In this document: in pieces, positions 1-11,245 of the stretch
Numbering within the stretch: the stretch's first letter is position 1
Layout: each line of letters opens with the position of its first letter
Assembly: GCA_037176705.1 (NCBI GenBank)
Contig: CM073886.1
Location: 8,328,001 to 8,392,000, forward strand
Length of the DNA: 64,000 bases
Direction of reading: 5' to 3'
Source: Molossus alvarezi
Lineage: Eukaryota; Chordata; Mammalia; Chiroptera; Molossidae
Program-made: the position numbers and the translations under genes
The notes under the pieces: model-generated
Told to the model about the DNA's origin: nothing
The model's input: only the letters and a program-made list of their open reading frames with translations
Database searches by the model: none

Positions 1-67
1 CATAAATACCCAGCCTTCCATTATCAACCCCAAACCCACCAACATCAACAATGCCTTCTTCTTTTTC

Positions 68-265
68 AAGAACATTGTGCCAGGCATTGGGCACTATGTC
101 AGTAATCCTCCCAGAACCCTATGGGAAGTACAGTTTTACTTGTACTGTACTATACTTCATTGACTATATGTCTGCGTGTCACTGAAGAATCACCCAAGTT
201 CACATAGCCAGTAGGAGGCAGAGGCAGGGTCTGAACCCAGGTGTGTCTGACTCCCAAACCTGGAT
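68..265 (-). repeat. MIR SINE fragment
   Basis: The segment reads like the reverse complement of MIR: a GTGCCAGGCATTGGGCAC block, then CAAGTTCACATAGCCAGTAGG and a GGGTCTGAACCCAGGTGTGTCTGACTCC-like block matching the B-box end. It is an ancient mammalian tRNA-derived SINE and too diverged to be active. Confidence 0.7.
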
Positions 266-632
266 GTCAGCCCGAGGCACCGCAGCCACTCTCTGAACTC
301 TGTCCCCTGCCTCTCATTGCTCCTTGGCCCCTGCATTCAGCTCCTCCCTGCACCAAGAACAGGCTTGGAGATGGGATCTCGGCTCCCTCCGGACCTGCTG
401 CCATGGCGTCTCCGAGAATAGCCCTACTGCCCTCTGCATTGCAGCTGCTGACCGAGGAGGTGGCCCAAGCTACCTCTCACCCCCAGCAGAGAGCTGAGGC
501 TGGAGAGCTTTTTGAATGAAGACTACCTTTGACTGCTTGGAGTGTCATTTCATTCTGAGCTCCTCACATGTACATTTGATTGGTTAGCTTCCAGTTGCTG
601 TTAGAGTCCTCCTAGAAAGGATAATAATTCCA

Positions 633-1135
633 GCACATGCATGCACACACACACACATTCATGCATCCACAGGCATACACACATGCACACAGAAGCATAC
701 ATGCACACACACAGACACACAGGCACACACACATGCACACAAAAGCACACATGCACACACACAGGCACACACATGCACCCACAGACACACAGGCACACAC
801 ATGCATCCACAGGCACACACACATGCACACAGAAGCACACATGCACACACACAGGCACACACACGCACACACATGCATCCACAGGCACATACACATGCAC
901 ACACACAGGCACACAGGCACACACACATGCACACAAAAGCACACATGCACACACACAGGCACACACATGCATCCACAGGCACACACGCATGCACACAAAA
1001 GCACACATGCACACACACAGACACACAGGCACACACATGCACACAAAAGCACACATGCACACACACAAACACACAGGCACAACACATGCTCACAAAAGCA
1101 CACATGTACACACATAGGCACACACGCACTCACAT
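633..1135. repeat. CA-rich minisatellite
   Basis: About 500 bp are built from CACACA tracts interrupted by GCACACATGCA, ACAAAAGCACAC, ACAGGCACAC and ATGCATCCACAGG blocks. The blocks recur in a higher-order order of roughly 40-80 bp. All frames stay open only because the repeat lacks stops, giving His/Thr-rich or Cys/Val-rich read-throughs; none is taken as a gene. Likely polymorphic in length. Confidence 0.9.
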
Positions 1136-1552
1136 CTGGCACAGGATATGACTCATTAAGTAGCTGCTGGATGGGTGAAGGAAGGAATGAATGAGTGAAC
1201 ACAGTGAACATACAGAGAATTCTCATTCTTCTATAAAGCACCAACTTTAGGCGCTTAAAAGAGGTAATTTATAACAAATAAAGTTTGAGTTAGCTTATTA
1301 AAAAATTCATGAGTCTGGGAAGAAAAATGCCGACGGAGTGACCTTTATACAGGCTGTCTCTAGAAAACACAAGAAAACAAACACCAGCCAGCGTGTTCTG
1401 TGGTTGAAAGGCTGGCTGACCCTGGGGCCAGCCCGGGCAGCACCTCCATCTGGAGTTTCGTGAGGGTCAAGGGCAGACTAGGAAGCCTTCCTCTCAGAAA
1501 TTCTGACTTGGGGTCAAACTCAGGATTTTTTTTAAATTTAGTGATCTTACAT

Positions 1553-1735
1553 ATTCCACTTACTCTATGTACTGTTCTAAGTGCTCACACAAATTACCTT
1601 ATTTGTTCTTCATAACACCTCGAAAAGGGAGTGCTCCTAGCGTCTTCATATAAGGTGCTCAAGGTCACGTGGACTGGAAATGGTGGGACCGGGGTTGGAC
1701 ACAGCAGTCATACTGTGGTTCTGATGCATTAGTGT
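1553..1735 (-). repeat. MIR SINE fragment
   Basis: It shows a TACTGTTCTAAGTGCTCACA block, TCTTCATAACACCTCG, then GTGCTCAAGGTCACGTGG, in the order expected of a reverse-complement MIR. Strongly diverged. Confidence 0.6.
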
Positions 1736-2145
1736 AGGTTCCTAGGTCACTGGACTAGAACAATTCCCGAAGGTCCTCCCACTCAAGTTTAAATCACTCT
1801 ACAATCAGAATGTTCTACAGAGGAGCAAGTTAGTGTTGGGCAAAGCTGAATTCTCTCTTTCCATAAAAAGATGCTCGGCAGCCTCCACTTCTCAGCGGAT
1901 GCTGACCGCCCTCGCCTCGTGTGACTGTTGTCCAGGGTGTGATGCCCCCCTTCCTGTGAGTGTGCAGGGAGCAGCAACAGCTTTTGATTTATGGTTAAAC
2001 CCGCCCACCCTGTCAGCTGCCCACACTTAGGACTATGCCGACACATAGCACTCAATGACTGTTGAGTAAATGAATGAATAAATGAATGCATTTATTTTTC
2101 ATCACAATCTTGTTAACGAGCTTGCCTGTTCGATGTCAGCGATGT

Positions 2146-2625
2146 GCGCTGTATTAGTTTCCTATTGCTATTGTAACAAATTACCTCAAACTCGGCGGAT
2201 TAAAACCACACGAGTTTATTATCTTATACTTCTAGAGACCAGAAACGCAGAATGGTCTGTAGTCGAGGTGTCTGCAGACCCGCCGGTGTCCTGGAGGCCC
2301 TCAGAGAGAAGCTGTTTCCTGGCCTGTGCAGTTGAAAGAAGCCGTCGGATTCCTTGCTGGCGGACCCCAGCAGCCGCAGCAACGCGTCATTCTGACCTCT
2401 GCTTCCCCTCCCCCTCCTTGACGCCGCTCTGCTGCCTCCCTCGTTCACTTATTAGGACCCTGGTGATTCCACTGGGTTCACCCAGATCATCCGGGATCAT
2501 CTCCCCACCTTGAAATCCTCGAATTTTAATCACACCGCAAAGTCCTTTGTGCCATAACTGGTAACATCTTTACAGGTTCCAGAGACGCGATAGGAGGAAC
2601 GTAGGACTTCATAGATTGCCGCTTT
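2146..2625 (+). repeat. MLT1-type ERVL-MaLR solo LTR
   Basis: It begins TGTATTAGTTTCCTATTGCT and continues with TAACAAATTACCTCAAAC, a GGCGGATTAAAACCACACGA block, then the internal GGACCCTGGTGATTCCACTGGGTTCACCC and CAGATCATCCGGGATCATCTCC region. This matches the MLT1 group of MaLR LTRs. No internal retroviral sequence adjoins it, so it is a solo LTR. An apparent 143-codon frame here (2082-2513) is not evidence of a gene. Confidence 0.75.
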
Positions 2626-2934
2626 GGTTCTATTTAATTAATTAATCATTCACTCAGTACGAATGGCTATAATGAGCTGGAAGTGCGTGCCTGTGGGCTG
2701 AACAGAGTGTGGTCTTTCTTTACCTTAGAGAAATCCCACACAAATATGAGAGAAGATAGAAAATCTTTCATGCATTTCATAGGAGAGCAAAACCAAGTAT
2801 TGCTGAGAGAATGCAGAAAGGCTTCATGGAAGAAGCGCCCTGGGGATGGGGAGGCAGACATTGTGTTAGATTTGGGATTTGGGACCAGAGGGACTGGGAA
2901 CAGAAGCAAGGACATGGAAGAAGGAAAGCGTCGG

Positions 2935-3052
2935 ACACTACCAGGTGCCAGACACTGCTAATTACTTTATAGAAATTACTACCCTTGCTCTTCAAAACCA
3001 CAACCCTAAGATATATACAGTACTGTTTCCCCACATTACAGGTGAGGAAACT
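2935..3052 (-). repeat. MIR fragment, 5' part
   Basis: It contains ACTACCAGGTGCCAGACACTG, an ATTACTTTATAGAAATTACT block and CCCCACATTACAGGTGAGG, typical of a minus-strand MIR. It ends where VES SINE sequence begins. Related MIR-like sequence resumes after 3440, so two SINEs appear to have landed in one MIR. Confidence 0.65.
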
Positions 3053-3219
3053 GAGAGAGAAACATCGATGTGAGAGAGATACATCTGTTGGCTGCCTCCT
3101 GCACGCCCCCTACTGGGGATGGAGCCTGCAACCTGGCCACGTGCCCTGACCAGGAATCGAACCAGGACCTCTCAGTCCATGGGATGATGCTCAATCCACT
3201 GAGCCACACTGGCCAGGCA
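3053..3219 (-). repeat. VES-type SINE, short-tail subfamily, tail-truncated
   Basis: Read on the minus strand, the tRNA-like head (TGGCCAGTGTGGCTCAGTGG) lies at the right and the body carries ACATCGATG and GGCTGCCTCCTGCACGCCCC motifs. The A-rich tail is missing. A B box resembling GGTTCGATTCC is at about 3155-3165. Confidence 0.85.
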
Positions 3220-3228
3220 ACAATAAAG

Positions 3229-3440
3229 ATTTTTTTTTAAATCCTCACCTGAGGATATTTTTCCATTTATTTTCAGACAAAGTGGGTGGGTGGGAGGGAG
3301 AGAGAGAGAGAAATATTGACCTGAGAGACACACTCACTGGTTGCCTCCCACATGACCCCAAACCGCAACCGAGGTAGAGGCTCTCGACTGGAATTTAAGC
3401 TGTGACTCTTTGGTCCATGGGCCAACGTTCTAGTGATCAC
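3229..3440 (-). repeat. VES-type SINE, long-tail subfamily, head-truncated
   Basis: It starts with a T run (the complement of the A tail), then ATCCTCACCTGAGGATATTT and a purine-rich GGGAGGGAGAGAGAG body, and reaches TGGTCCATGGGCCAACG. The last part of the tRNA head is lost. It abuts the SINE at 3053-3219. Confidence 0.85.
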
Positions 3441-3560
3441 CCTTCTGAACACCTTCATTTTACAACTGGGAACATAGTGCTATTTATTGCTTTGGCCAAG
3501 ACCACACAGTAAATTCATGATACATTAGCAGTCAGAAATCAGATCTGTATTTTTCCAACA
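3441..3560 (-). repeat. MIR fragment, 3' part
   Basis: ATTTTACAACTGGGAAC, CCAAGACCACACAGTAAATTC and GTCAGAAATCAGATCTGTAT continue the MIR seen at 2935-3052. Confidence 0.5.
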
Positions 3561-4090
3561 GAGGCCCACAAAAATCTCAGGGGTGATGATCATATCAGTC
3601 TGTCTCTAAACAGGAAGATAGAAATGACTTCCAAGTATTTAAAACAGAAGGAATGCAATAGAAGGAATAGTCGACCTGGATGAGAGCCATGCTGAGACCA
3701 AACAGGATATGAGGACATTAGATATGGCAGGAGGCTGCTGCCAACTTTCCCAGAGAGGTAAAAAGAAGAGTTGTTACTACCAGAGCTCAGGGGCACCTGG
3801 AAGATACTAGAACCATGATGGATCTGCCTGGGAAGAGCTGAGGCCACAGAGGATACAAGCCCATGCCCCAGAAGCCACCTGCATGGAGAGGAAGGGGGAC
3901 ATGCCCCATGTCTCTTTCCTCCTTGCTGTCCAATGACAGCCTGCCAGAGCCCGCCTCTGCTCAAGCCCAGTAGGAAGCCAGCTGCCATATAAGCCCAGGA
4001 AACTTGGCCACACAGGAGGGCCCCCTGACCATAGAGCAGAGCAGAAAAGGACACGAAAGCCATCTGAGTGCCAACGAGCCAGAACCAGCA
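3561..4090. other. Unique non-coding stretch
   Basis: I see no gene. Minus-strand open frames of 157 codons (3590-4063) and 96 codons (3807-4097) overlap in different frames and have no recognisable domain. Confidence 0.4.
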
Positions 4091-4099
4091 CTACCATAA

Positions 4100-4325
4100 C
4101 GATCGCTGCCTTTTATTGATCATAGGCTATCTGGGAGCATTGCAGAAGGGACCGTTGGCACCAAGACCAATAACAGAATTCCTCCAGGCAACTTTCCTGG
4201 TTAGATAAGCGCCAGCACCCCCACTTTGCAGCTAGAATACTGAGGCCGAGCGAGGCTAAGGGACTCTCCCACAGGCAGCGCCCTCCGGTGGCCGGACCGG
4301 TAATGGCCCAAGTTCACTGGGACAC
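4100..4325 (-). repeat. Diverged MIR fragment
   Basis: GCCAGCACCCCCACTTTGCAG, GAATACTGAGGCCGAGCGAGG and CTAAGGGACTCTCCCACAGGC match a reverse-complement MIR core with heavy divergence. Confidence 0.5.
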
Positions 4326-4424
4326 CAAAGCTGATGGCTTTAGTCCTTGTGGGAAGAGAATTACAAACCACGGCTATTTTTCCAACCAGGCTCATTATAT
4401 CTGTTGGTAAATACATGAAACAGT

Positions 4425-5045
4425 AGTTTTCTAGTAAAATAAATATTAACGTATTTATTAGAGGAGAGCTATCAGTCTCTAAGGTTTATTCTTTTACTTT
4501 TTTATTAAGATGTAATTTATTAAATTCATCATCTTAGTGGGTAGTTCTGTGAGTTTTGACAAACACCGACCTTTGGGTAATTAGCACCACAGCATGATAC
4601 AAAACTGTGTCACTCCCCAGATTCCTCCGCACCCCTTTGTTTTTGTTTGTTTGTTTTTAAATCTTCACCCAAGGATATTTTTCCATTTATTTTCAGGAGG
4701 GAGGGAGGGAGAGGGAGAGAGAGAGAGAGAGAGAAACATTGATGTGAGAGAGACACATCGACTGGCTGCCTCCCACATGACCCCAACCAGAACCGGGACC
4801 CAACCGAAACCGAGTTATGTGCCCTTGACCAGAATCGAACCCGAGACTTTTTGGTCAGTGGGCCACAGCTCCGACTACTAAGCCAAACCGGCCAGAGCAC
4901 CTCTGTACCCCTTTGTAATCAGCCTCCCTCCCTCTCCCCAAGCCTCCAGCGGCTGCTAATCTATCTTCTGTCTCTATAGTTTTGCTAGTTCCCAGATATC
5001 ACATACGAAACTGTTTACTTGGCAGGTTTTCACTTAGTGTAATTC
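4425..5045 (-). repeat. Old L1M 3' region, split by a SINE
   Basis: TTTTTATTAAGATGTAATTTATTAAATTC, GTGAGTTTTGACAAACACC and, after the SINE at 4641-4899, CCCTTTGTAATCAGCC and TATCTTCTGTCTCTATAGTT match antisense mammalian L1 3'-region sequence. The left end (4430-4520) is similar to 16790-16890, so the same repeat occurs twice in the window. Confidence 0.6.
4641..4899 (-). repeat. VES-type SINE, long-tail subfamily, with TSD
   Basis: This is a complete minus-strand copy: T run, ATCTTCACCCAAGGATATTT tail block, GGGAGGGAGGGAG tract, and a tRNA head ending AGCCAAACCGGCCAGAGC. Flanks 4624-4640 and 4900-4916 match at 15 of 17 positions and end CCCCTTTGT, a TSD typical of L1-mediated insertion. Confidence 0.9.
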
Positions 5046-5067
5046 ATAAATTTAAAAAATATACATA

Positions 5068-5152
5068 GCCCTGGCCAGTTTGGCTCAGTGGTTGAGCGTT
5101 GGCCTGCAGACCAGAGAGTCCCAGGTTCGGTTCCCGCTAGGGGCACAGACCA
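5068..5152 (+). repeat. VES SINE, tRNA head only
   Basis: GCCCTGGCCAGTTTGGCTCAG through GGTTCGGTTCCCGCTAGG gives a clear A box and B box. The CT-rich body is absent and an A-rich tail follows directly. The A-rich flanks before and after are similar (AAAAAATATACATA and AAAAAAGTACACAC), so this may be a head-only retroposed transcript, not a later deletion. Confidence 0.8.
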
Positions 5153-5261
5153 CAAAAAAGTACACACACACACACAGAGGAACTTGGAGATGCTCACTGC
5201 GACTGGGCAGGTATTTGAGCATGCGCTCCCTGGACAGAGAAACATTTTGTCTTATAAATTC

Positions 5262-5370
5262 TCTGTGACTCAAGTTTCTCATCTGGAACATAAGGATAAT
5301 AATAATAAGAATAGTAATTATCAAGTCACCTAATAGGCTTGGTGTGAGGATGAAATAAGTTAATATAAGA
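5262..5370 (+). repeat. MIR fragment
   Basis: TCAAGTTTCTCATCTGGAACATAAGG, then AATAATAATAAGAATAG and GGTGTGAGGATGAAATAAG follow the plus-strand MIR order. Confidence 0.65.
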
Positions 5371-6950
5371 AGAAACAACAGATGCGCAAGGCAGTCGCGG
5401 TGCTAAGCCCCGCCGAGGCTACACCGAAGCCCGTCGTGGTCCCGCCTCTCCCAGGAGCGGGATTTCGAAGCTCAAGTCTGGGGTTTTCAGTCTTAGTTAG
5501 GACGTCTGTCTGATTAGACCCCCTCATTTCTCCCAAGGGAAGGTGACCTTGCCTGACATACTCCAAGTTTTAAACTTTCTTGTCCTGCCTGTTTGCTCCC
5601 CGGAGGCCCTCTGCTGACTAGATGGAATGCTGCCCGAAGCATGAATATTTCAGCAAAGCCAATTAGATCTTTAAATGGACTCAGTTGAACTTAGAACTTA
5701 GTGCTATGCATAAAGCCATTATATTGCTATTACTACAATGATTATGATTACCATTATTTTTATTACTACTGTTGCTACTGGCGTGCTTGTTGAATAACTA
5801 ATTAGGACATCATCAAGGTCTGTAGGAAATGGCACTGAGGGTATGATATTGTGATTTACAACAAATATATATTTGATCTTCGCATCATTTCTGACATAGA
5901 GCTCCTAAAATCCTTGGAATTTCCTAAGTTATAAGAGATACTAAGGTATCCTGATATTCATAACAAATCTTTTTCAACCATACCTGAGTTTATGTTAATG
6001 AGATGACTTGGGAAATCACTTACGGACGGGGTCTGGTTGCCAGGGAAACCAACCAGGTGATTAGAGTGTTGGAAGATTCATCTTTACACTCAACCTCTGG
6101 GGAGGGGAGAGGAGCTGGAGACCGAGTTCAATTACTAATGGCCAATTATTTAATCAATCCTGCATGGGTGAATAAATCTCTGTACAACCACAGAAGGTGA
6201 GGGTGAGGAGTGGGAATGAGAGTTTCGGGAAGCTTCCAGGTTGGCAAACATTTGGGGGTGCGGGAGAGGGGAGGTCTGGAAGTGGGCACAGACGCTCCAC
6301 GTTCTTTCCCCATACCTTGCCCTATGCATCGCTTTCATCTGGCTGTCCCTGAGTCATACCCTTTTATAATAATTCAAGTAAGCTGTTTTCTTGAGCTCTG
6401 GGAGCCACTCTAGCAAATTAATCAAACCCAAGGAGGGAGTCCTGGGAAACTGAGATGTATAGCTGCTTGGGCAGAAAGACAGGTGACAACTGGGCTCGTG
6501 GTTGGTGTCTGAGGAGGTGTCTTGTGGGACGGAGTCCTTCACCGGTGGCATCTGCGCTGTCTTCAGGCAGGTGGTGTGAGAGGCGAGTTCAGTTGCAGGA
6601 CACCCAGTCAGCACCCACTGTGGACTGGAGAACCGCTCCATGTGGAAAAGGTTATGACATGTTTGGAGACCAGAAGTGCTCAGGGTACTGTGGGCAGCGT
6701 AAAGGTCAGTGGAGCGTTGCCTCCACAGCGGGATCACGTGCAAACCGCAGGCTGGAGCTCTGGACTTTGCACTCAAGGCTCGGGCCGTTTTAGCAAAACC
6801 ACGTCATTGACAGGAACATTCCTTTTTCTGTTTACTGTTATGGCTATCAGTTGCTGTCTTTCTGCCCAGCGTCTTGCCCTCCCATTCTGGCACTTAATTT
6901 TGAACAACCATTCCTTACGTGTTTCTGAAGGACAGTCCTGTCCTGCTCCG
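5371..6950. other. Unique non-coding stretch with candidate regulatory sequence
   Basis: No gene is recognised. A short CpG cluster lies at about 5385-5470. AT-rich sequence at 5610-5830 carries TAATTAG homeodomain-type cores (AGCCAATTAGATC, ATAACTAATTAGGAC). An RFX-like site is at 6036-6049. Open frames at 6354-6776 and 6522-6965 lack recognisable domains. Confidence 0.4.
6036..6049. promoter_or_regulatory. Possible RFX (X-box-like) site
   Basis: The 14-mer GTTGCCAGGGAAAC fits the RFX consensus GTTGCCATGGNAAC closely. It lies in non-repetitive sequence. This is a motif match only. Confidence 0.35.
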
Positions 6951-7070
6951 ATGTCAGTCAGATGATTCAGCCTTGGCCAATCAGAGCTCAGCATCCCTTT
7001 GACCACAGTGATTGGTTCAGGCAAGAACACGTGACTCAGGCCAGGCCAATGAGGATCCTTCCAGGAGTTT

Positions 7071-7086
7071 TGTTGTTGTTACTTTC
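7071..7086. repeat. Left TSD of full-length L1
   Basis: The 16-mer TGTTGTTGTTACTTTC is repeated exactly at 12964-12979, bounding the L1 between them. Confidence 0.9.
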
Positions 7087-7381
7087 TTTTTCTTTTATTT
7101 TTATTTTTATTTTTATTTTTTTATTTTATGAATTTTTATTTATTTTTTTGTTACAGATATTTTACCTTTTTACCCCATTGGCACCCCCCCACCCCACCCC
7201 CCCCTCCACCCTGTCCCCGGCTTAGTTGTCCATGTCCATTGGTCATGCATACATGCATATAAGTTCTGTGGTTTATCTCTTCCCATCCCCCCCACCCCCC
7301 ATCCCCTCTTCTGAGGGATGTCAGTCTGTACCCTACTTCCATGTGTCTGGGTCTACTGTATTCCTCAGACTGTTATGTTCA

Positions 7382-10300
7382 TTATATTCCGTATATAAGT
7401 GAGATCATGTGGTATTTGTCTTTTTCTGCTTGGCTTCTTTCACTTAGGATAATACTTTCCAGGTCCCTCCATGTCGTCTCAAAGGATAAGAGATCTTTCT
7501 TTCTTACCGCTGCATAGTACTCCATTGTGTATATGTACCACAGTTTTTTTATCCATTCGTCTACTGGTGGACACTTGGGCTGTTTCCAGATCTTAGCTAT
7601 TGTAAATAGTGCTGCTATGAACATGGGGGTACATATATTCTTCCTGATTGGTGTTTCAGGCTTGTTAGGGTATATTCCCAGCAGTGGGATCACTGGGTCA
7701 AATGGAAGTTCAAGTTTTAATTTTTTGAGGTAGCACCATATTGTTTTCCATAGCGGCTGCACCAGTCTGCATTCCCACCAGCAGTGTATTAGAGTCCCCT
7801 TTTCTCCACACCCTTGCCAACACTTGTTTGATGATTTGTTGATGGCGGCCATTCTGACAGGTGTGAGGTGATACCTCATTGTTGTTTTAATTTGCATCTC
7901 TCTGATGATTAGTGATGTTGAGCATTTCTTCATATGTCTTTTGGCCATTTGTATGTCCTGTTTGGAGAGGTGTCTATTCAGCTCCTCTGCCCATTTTTTA
8001 ATTGGGTTCTTTGTCTTCCTTTTGTGGAGTTGTATGAGCACTCTATATATATTGGAGATTAACCCCTTATCTGATACATCATTGGCAATGATGTTCTCCC
8101 ATACAGTGGGTTGCCTTTCCATTTTGATGATTGTTTCTTTTGCTGTGCAGAAGCTTTTTAGTTTGATGTAGTCCCATGTGTTCATTTTCTCCTTTATTTC
8201 TGTTGCCTTAGGTGATGTATCAGTGAAAATTCTGCTCCGTATGATGTCCGAAATTTTGTTGCCTACATTTTCTTCTAGAATTTTTATGGATTCACGGGTT
8301 ACATTTAAGTCTTTTATCCATTTTGAGTTTATTTTTGTGTATGGTGTAAGTTGATGGTCTAGTTTCATTTTTTTGCATGTAGCTGTCTAATTTTCCCAAC
8401 ACCATTTATTAAAGAGGCTGTCTTTACTTCACTGTATGCTCTTGCCACCTTTGTCAAATATTAATTGAGCGTATTGCCTTGGGTCCATTTCTGGGTTTTC
8501 AGTTCTGTTCCACTGGTCTATATGCCTGTTCTTGTGCCAGTACCAGGCTGTTTTGGTTACAGTCGCTTTGTAGTATAACCTGATATCTGGTATTGTGATC
8601 CCACCTACTTTGTTCTTCTTTTTCAAGATTGCTGTGGCTATTCAGGGTCTTTTTTGGTTCCATATGAACTTTTGAAGTATTTGTTCTAGTTCTATGAAAT
8701 ATGTCGTTGGTATTTTGATGGGGATTGCATTGAATCTATAGATTGCTTTGGGTAGTATGGACATTTTAATGATGTTAATTCTCCCAATCCATGAACAGGG
8801 AATGTGCTTCCACTTTTTTATATCTTCCTCTATTTCTTTTTTCAATGACCTGTAGTTTTCTGCAAATAGATCCTTTACTTCTTTGGTTAAGTTTATTCCT
8901 AGGTATCGTAATTTTTTTGGCGCGATGGTAAATGGGATTGTTTTTTCAGTTTCTCTTTCTGTGAGTTCATCATTGATGTACAAGAATGCCGTCGATTTCT
9001 TGACCTTAATTTTGTATCCTGCTACTTTGCCAAATTCATTTATTAAGTCTAATAGATTTTTGATGGAGTCTTTAGGGTTTTCTATGTACAATATCATGTC
9101 ATCTGCAAATAATGACAGTTTCACTTCCTCCTTTCCAATTTGGATCCCTTTTATTTTTTCTTCATGTCTGATTGCTGTGGCTAAGACTTCCAGTACAATG
9201 TTAAATAAGAGTGGCGAAAGTGGACATCCCTGTCTTGTTCCTGTTCTTAATGGAAATGTTTTTAGATTCTGTCCATTGAGTATGATGTTGGCTGTAGGTC
9301 TTTCATATATGGCCTTTATTATGTTGAGATATGATCCCTCTATTCCCACATTGCTGAGCGTTTTTACAGAAATGGGTGCTGGATTTTGTCGAATGCTTTT
9401 TCAGCATCTATTGATATGATCATGTGGTTTTTAGTCTTCATTTTGTTGATGTGGTGTATCACATTTATTGATTTGCGAATATTGCACCAGCCTTGCATCC
9501 CTGGAATGAATCCCACTTGGTCATGGTGAATAATTTTTTTGATGTATTTCTGGATCCGATTTGCTAATATTTTGTTCAGGATTTTGGCGTCTATGTTCAT
9601 CAGGGATATTGGCCTGTAGTTTACTTTCTTCGTAGTGTCTTTTTCTGGTTTTGGAATTAGAATTATGCTGGCCTCATAGAACGTGTTTGGAAGTCTTCCT
9701 TCTTGAATTTTTTGAAATAGTTTGAGGAGAATGGGTGTTAGTTCTTTTTTGAATGTTCGGTAAAACTCCCCCGTGAAACCATCTGGGCCTGGGCTTTTGT
9801 TTGCTGGGAGAGTCTTGATTACCTCTTCAATTTCCTTAGTTGTTATTGGTCTGTTCAAGTTTTCTATCTCTTCCGGCAATAGTTTTGGGAGACTGTGTGT
9901 TTCTAGAAATTTGTCCATTTCGCTTAGATTGTGGAATTTGTTGCCATAGAGTTGTTCATAGTAGTTGTTAACGATCTTTTGTATTTCCGTGGTGTTGGTT
10001 GTTACTTCTCCTCTTTCATTTCTGATTTTGTGTATTTGGGTTCTCTCTCTTTGTTTCTTGGTGAGTCTAGCTAAGGGTCCATCAATCTTGTTTATCTTTT
10101 CGAAAAACCAGCTCTTTGTTTCATTGATTCTTTGAATTGTTTTTTTGGTCTCTATGTCATTTATTTCTGCTCTGATCTTTACTATTTCCTTCCTTCTACT
10201 TGCTCTGGGGTTTTCTTTTTGTTTGCTTTCTAATTCTTTAAGTTGTGAGGTTAGACAGTCAATTAGAAATTTTTCTTTTTTTTTGAGGTACGCCTGTAGT

Positions 10301-11200
10301 GCTATGAACTTCCCTCTCAGAACTGCTTTCGCTGCATCCCATAGATTTTGTGTTGTTGTGTGTTCATTTTCATTGGTTTCCAGGAAGTTTTTAATTTCTT
10401 CCTTGATCTCCTAGGTGACCCATTCATTGTTTAATAACATGCTATTTAGCCTCCATGTGTTGAAATGTCTTTGCATGTTCTTGTTGCAATTGATTTCTAG
10501 TTTCATGCCATTGTGATCTGAGAAGATGCTTGATATGATTTCAATCTTCTTGAACTTGTGGAGATTTAGTTTGTGTCCTATCATGTGGTCTATCTTTGAG
10601 AATGTCCCATGTGCACTTGAGAAGAATGTGTATTCTGTAGTTTTGGGGTGTAATTCTCTGTAGATATCTATTAAATCCATTTGGTCTAGTGCTTCATTTA
10701 GAGTCTCTGTTTCCTTGCTAATTTTTTGCCTAGAGGATCTATCCAGTGCTGTCAACGGGGTGTTGAAGTCCCCTGCTATGATTGTATTGTTGTCGATTTC
10801 TCCTTGGAAGTCCTCCAGAAGATTTTTAATATATTTTGGTGCTCCTATATTGGGTGCATATATGTTTATCAAGGTTATATCTTCCTGTTGGATAGATCCT
10901 TTCACTATTATGTAGTGGCCTTCTTTGTCTCTAGTTATGGTCTTCATTTTGAAATCTATTTTATCAGATATGAGTATTGCTACCCCAGCTTTTTTTTTGC
11001 TTTCCATTTGCTTGGAAAATTTTTTTCCATCCCTTCACTTTCAACCTATGTGAGTCTTTTGTTGAGAGGTGGGTCTCTTGTAAACAACATATAGATGAGT
11101 CATGCTTTCTTATCCAATCAGCTACTCTGTGTCTCTTTATGGGAGCATTCAATCCATTTACGTTTAAGGCGATTATTAATATGTACTTATTTATTGCCAT
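7382..11200 (-). pseudogene. L1 ORF2 (endonuclease and reverse transcriptase), disrupted
   Basis: ORF2 protein nicks target DNA and reverse-transcribes L1 RNA. It starts at MAINKYILI and ends [10 protein letters not shown] followed by a stop, so both natural ends survive. Visible parts are the endonuclease motifs NVNGLN, LQETHL, AGDFNTPL and SDHNGMKLE; the reverse transcriptase stretches [16 protein letters not shown] and the FADD active site at [10 protein letters not shown]; and the C-terminal cysteine motif beginning [10 protein letters not shown]. Lesions include a frameshift near 10980-11005 in a homopolymer, a stop at 10411-10413, a frameshift near 9350-9365, and stops at 8642-8644 and 8429-8431; 9919-10410 may hold more. 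It is not functional as read. Confidence 0.92.
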
Positions 11201-11245
11201 TTTTGTTTAGTGTGGTTCTATTTTTCTTCCCATTTCTACTGCTAA

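Noticed and set aside
630..1135. Regularly spaced repeats considered as a CRISPR array
   Set aside because: Units vary in length, spacers are not unique, and the genome is mammalian.
601..1244. Long Cys/Val-rich and His/Thr-rich open frames on both strands
   Set aside because: They are read-throughs of the CA minisatellite; every frame is open because the repeat contains no stops.
5068..5140. Possible functional tRNA gene
   Set aside because: A and B boxes are present, but this is the SINE head followed by an A tail; the cloverleaf is not preserved.
7041..7061. CCAAT-like motifs before the L1 (GCCAATCAG, GCCAATGAG) as a promoter
   Set aside because: They resemble part of an old repeat and lack other promoter features.
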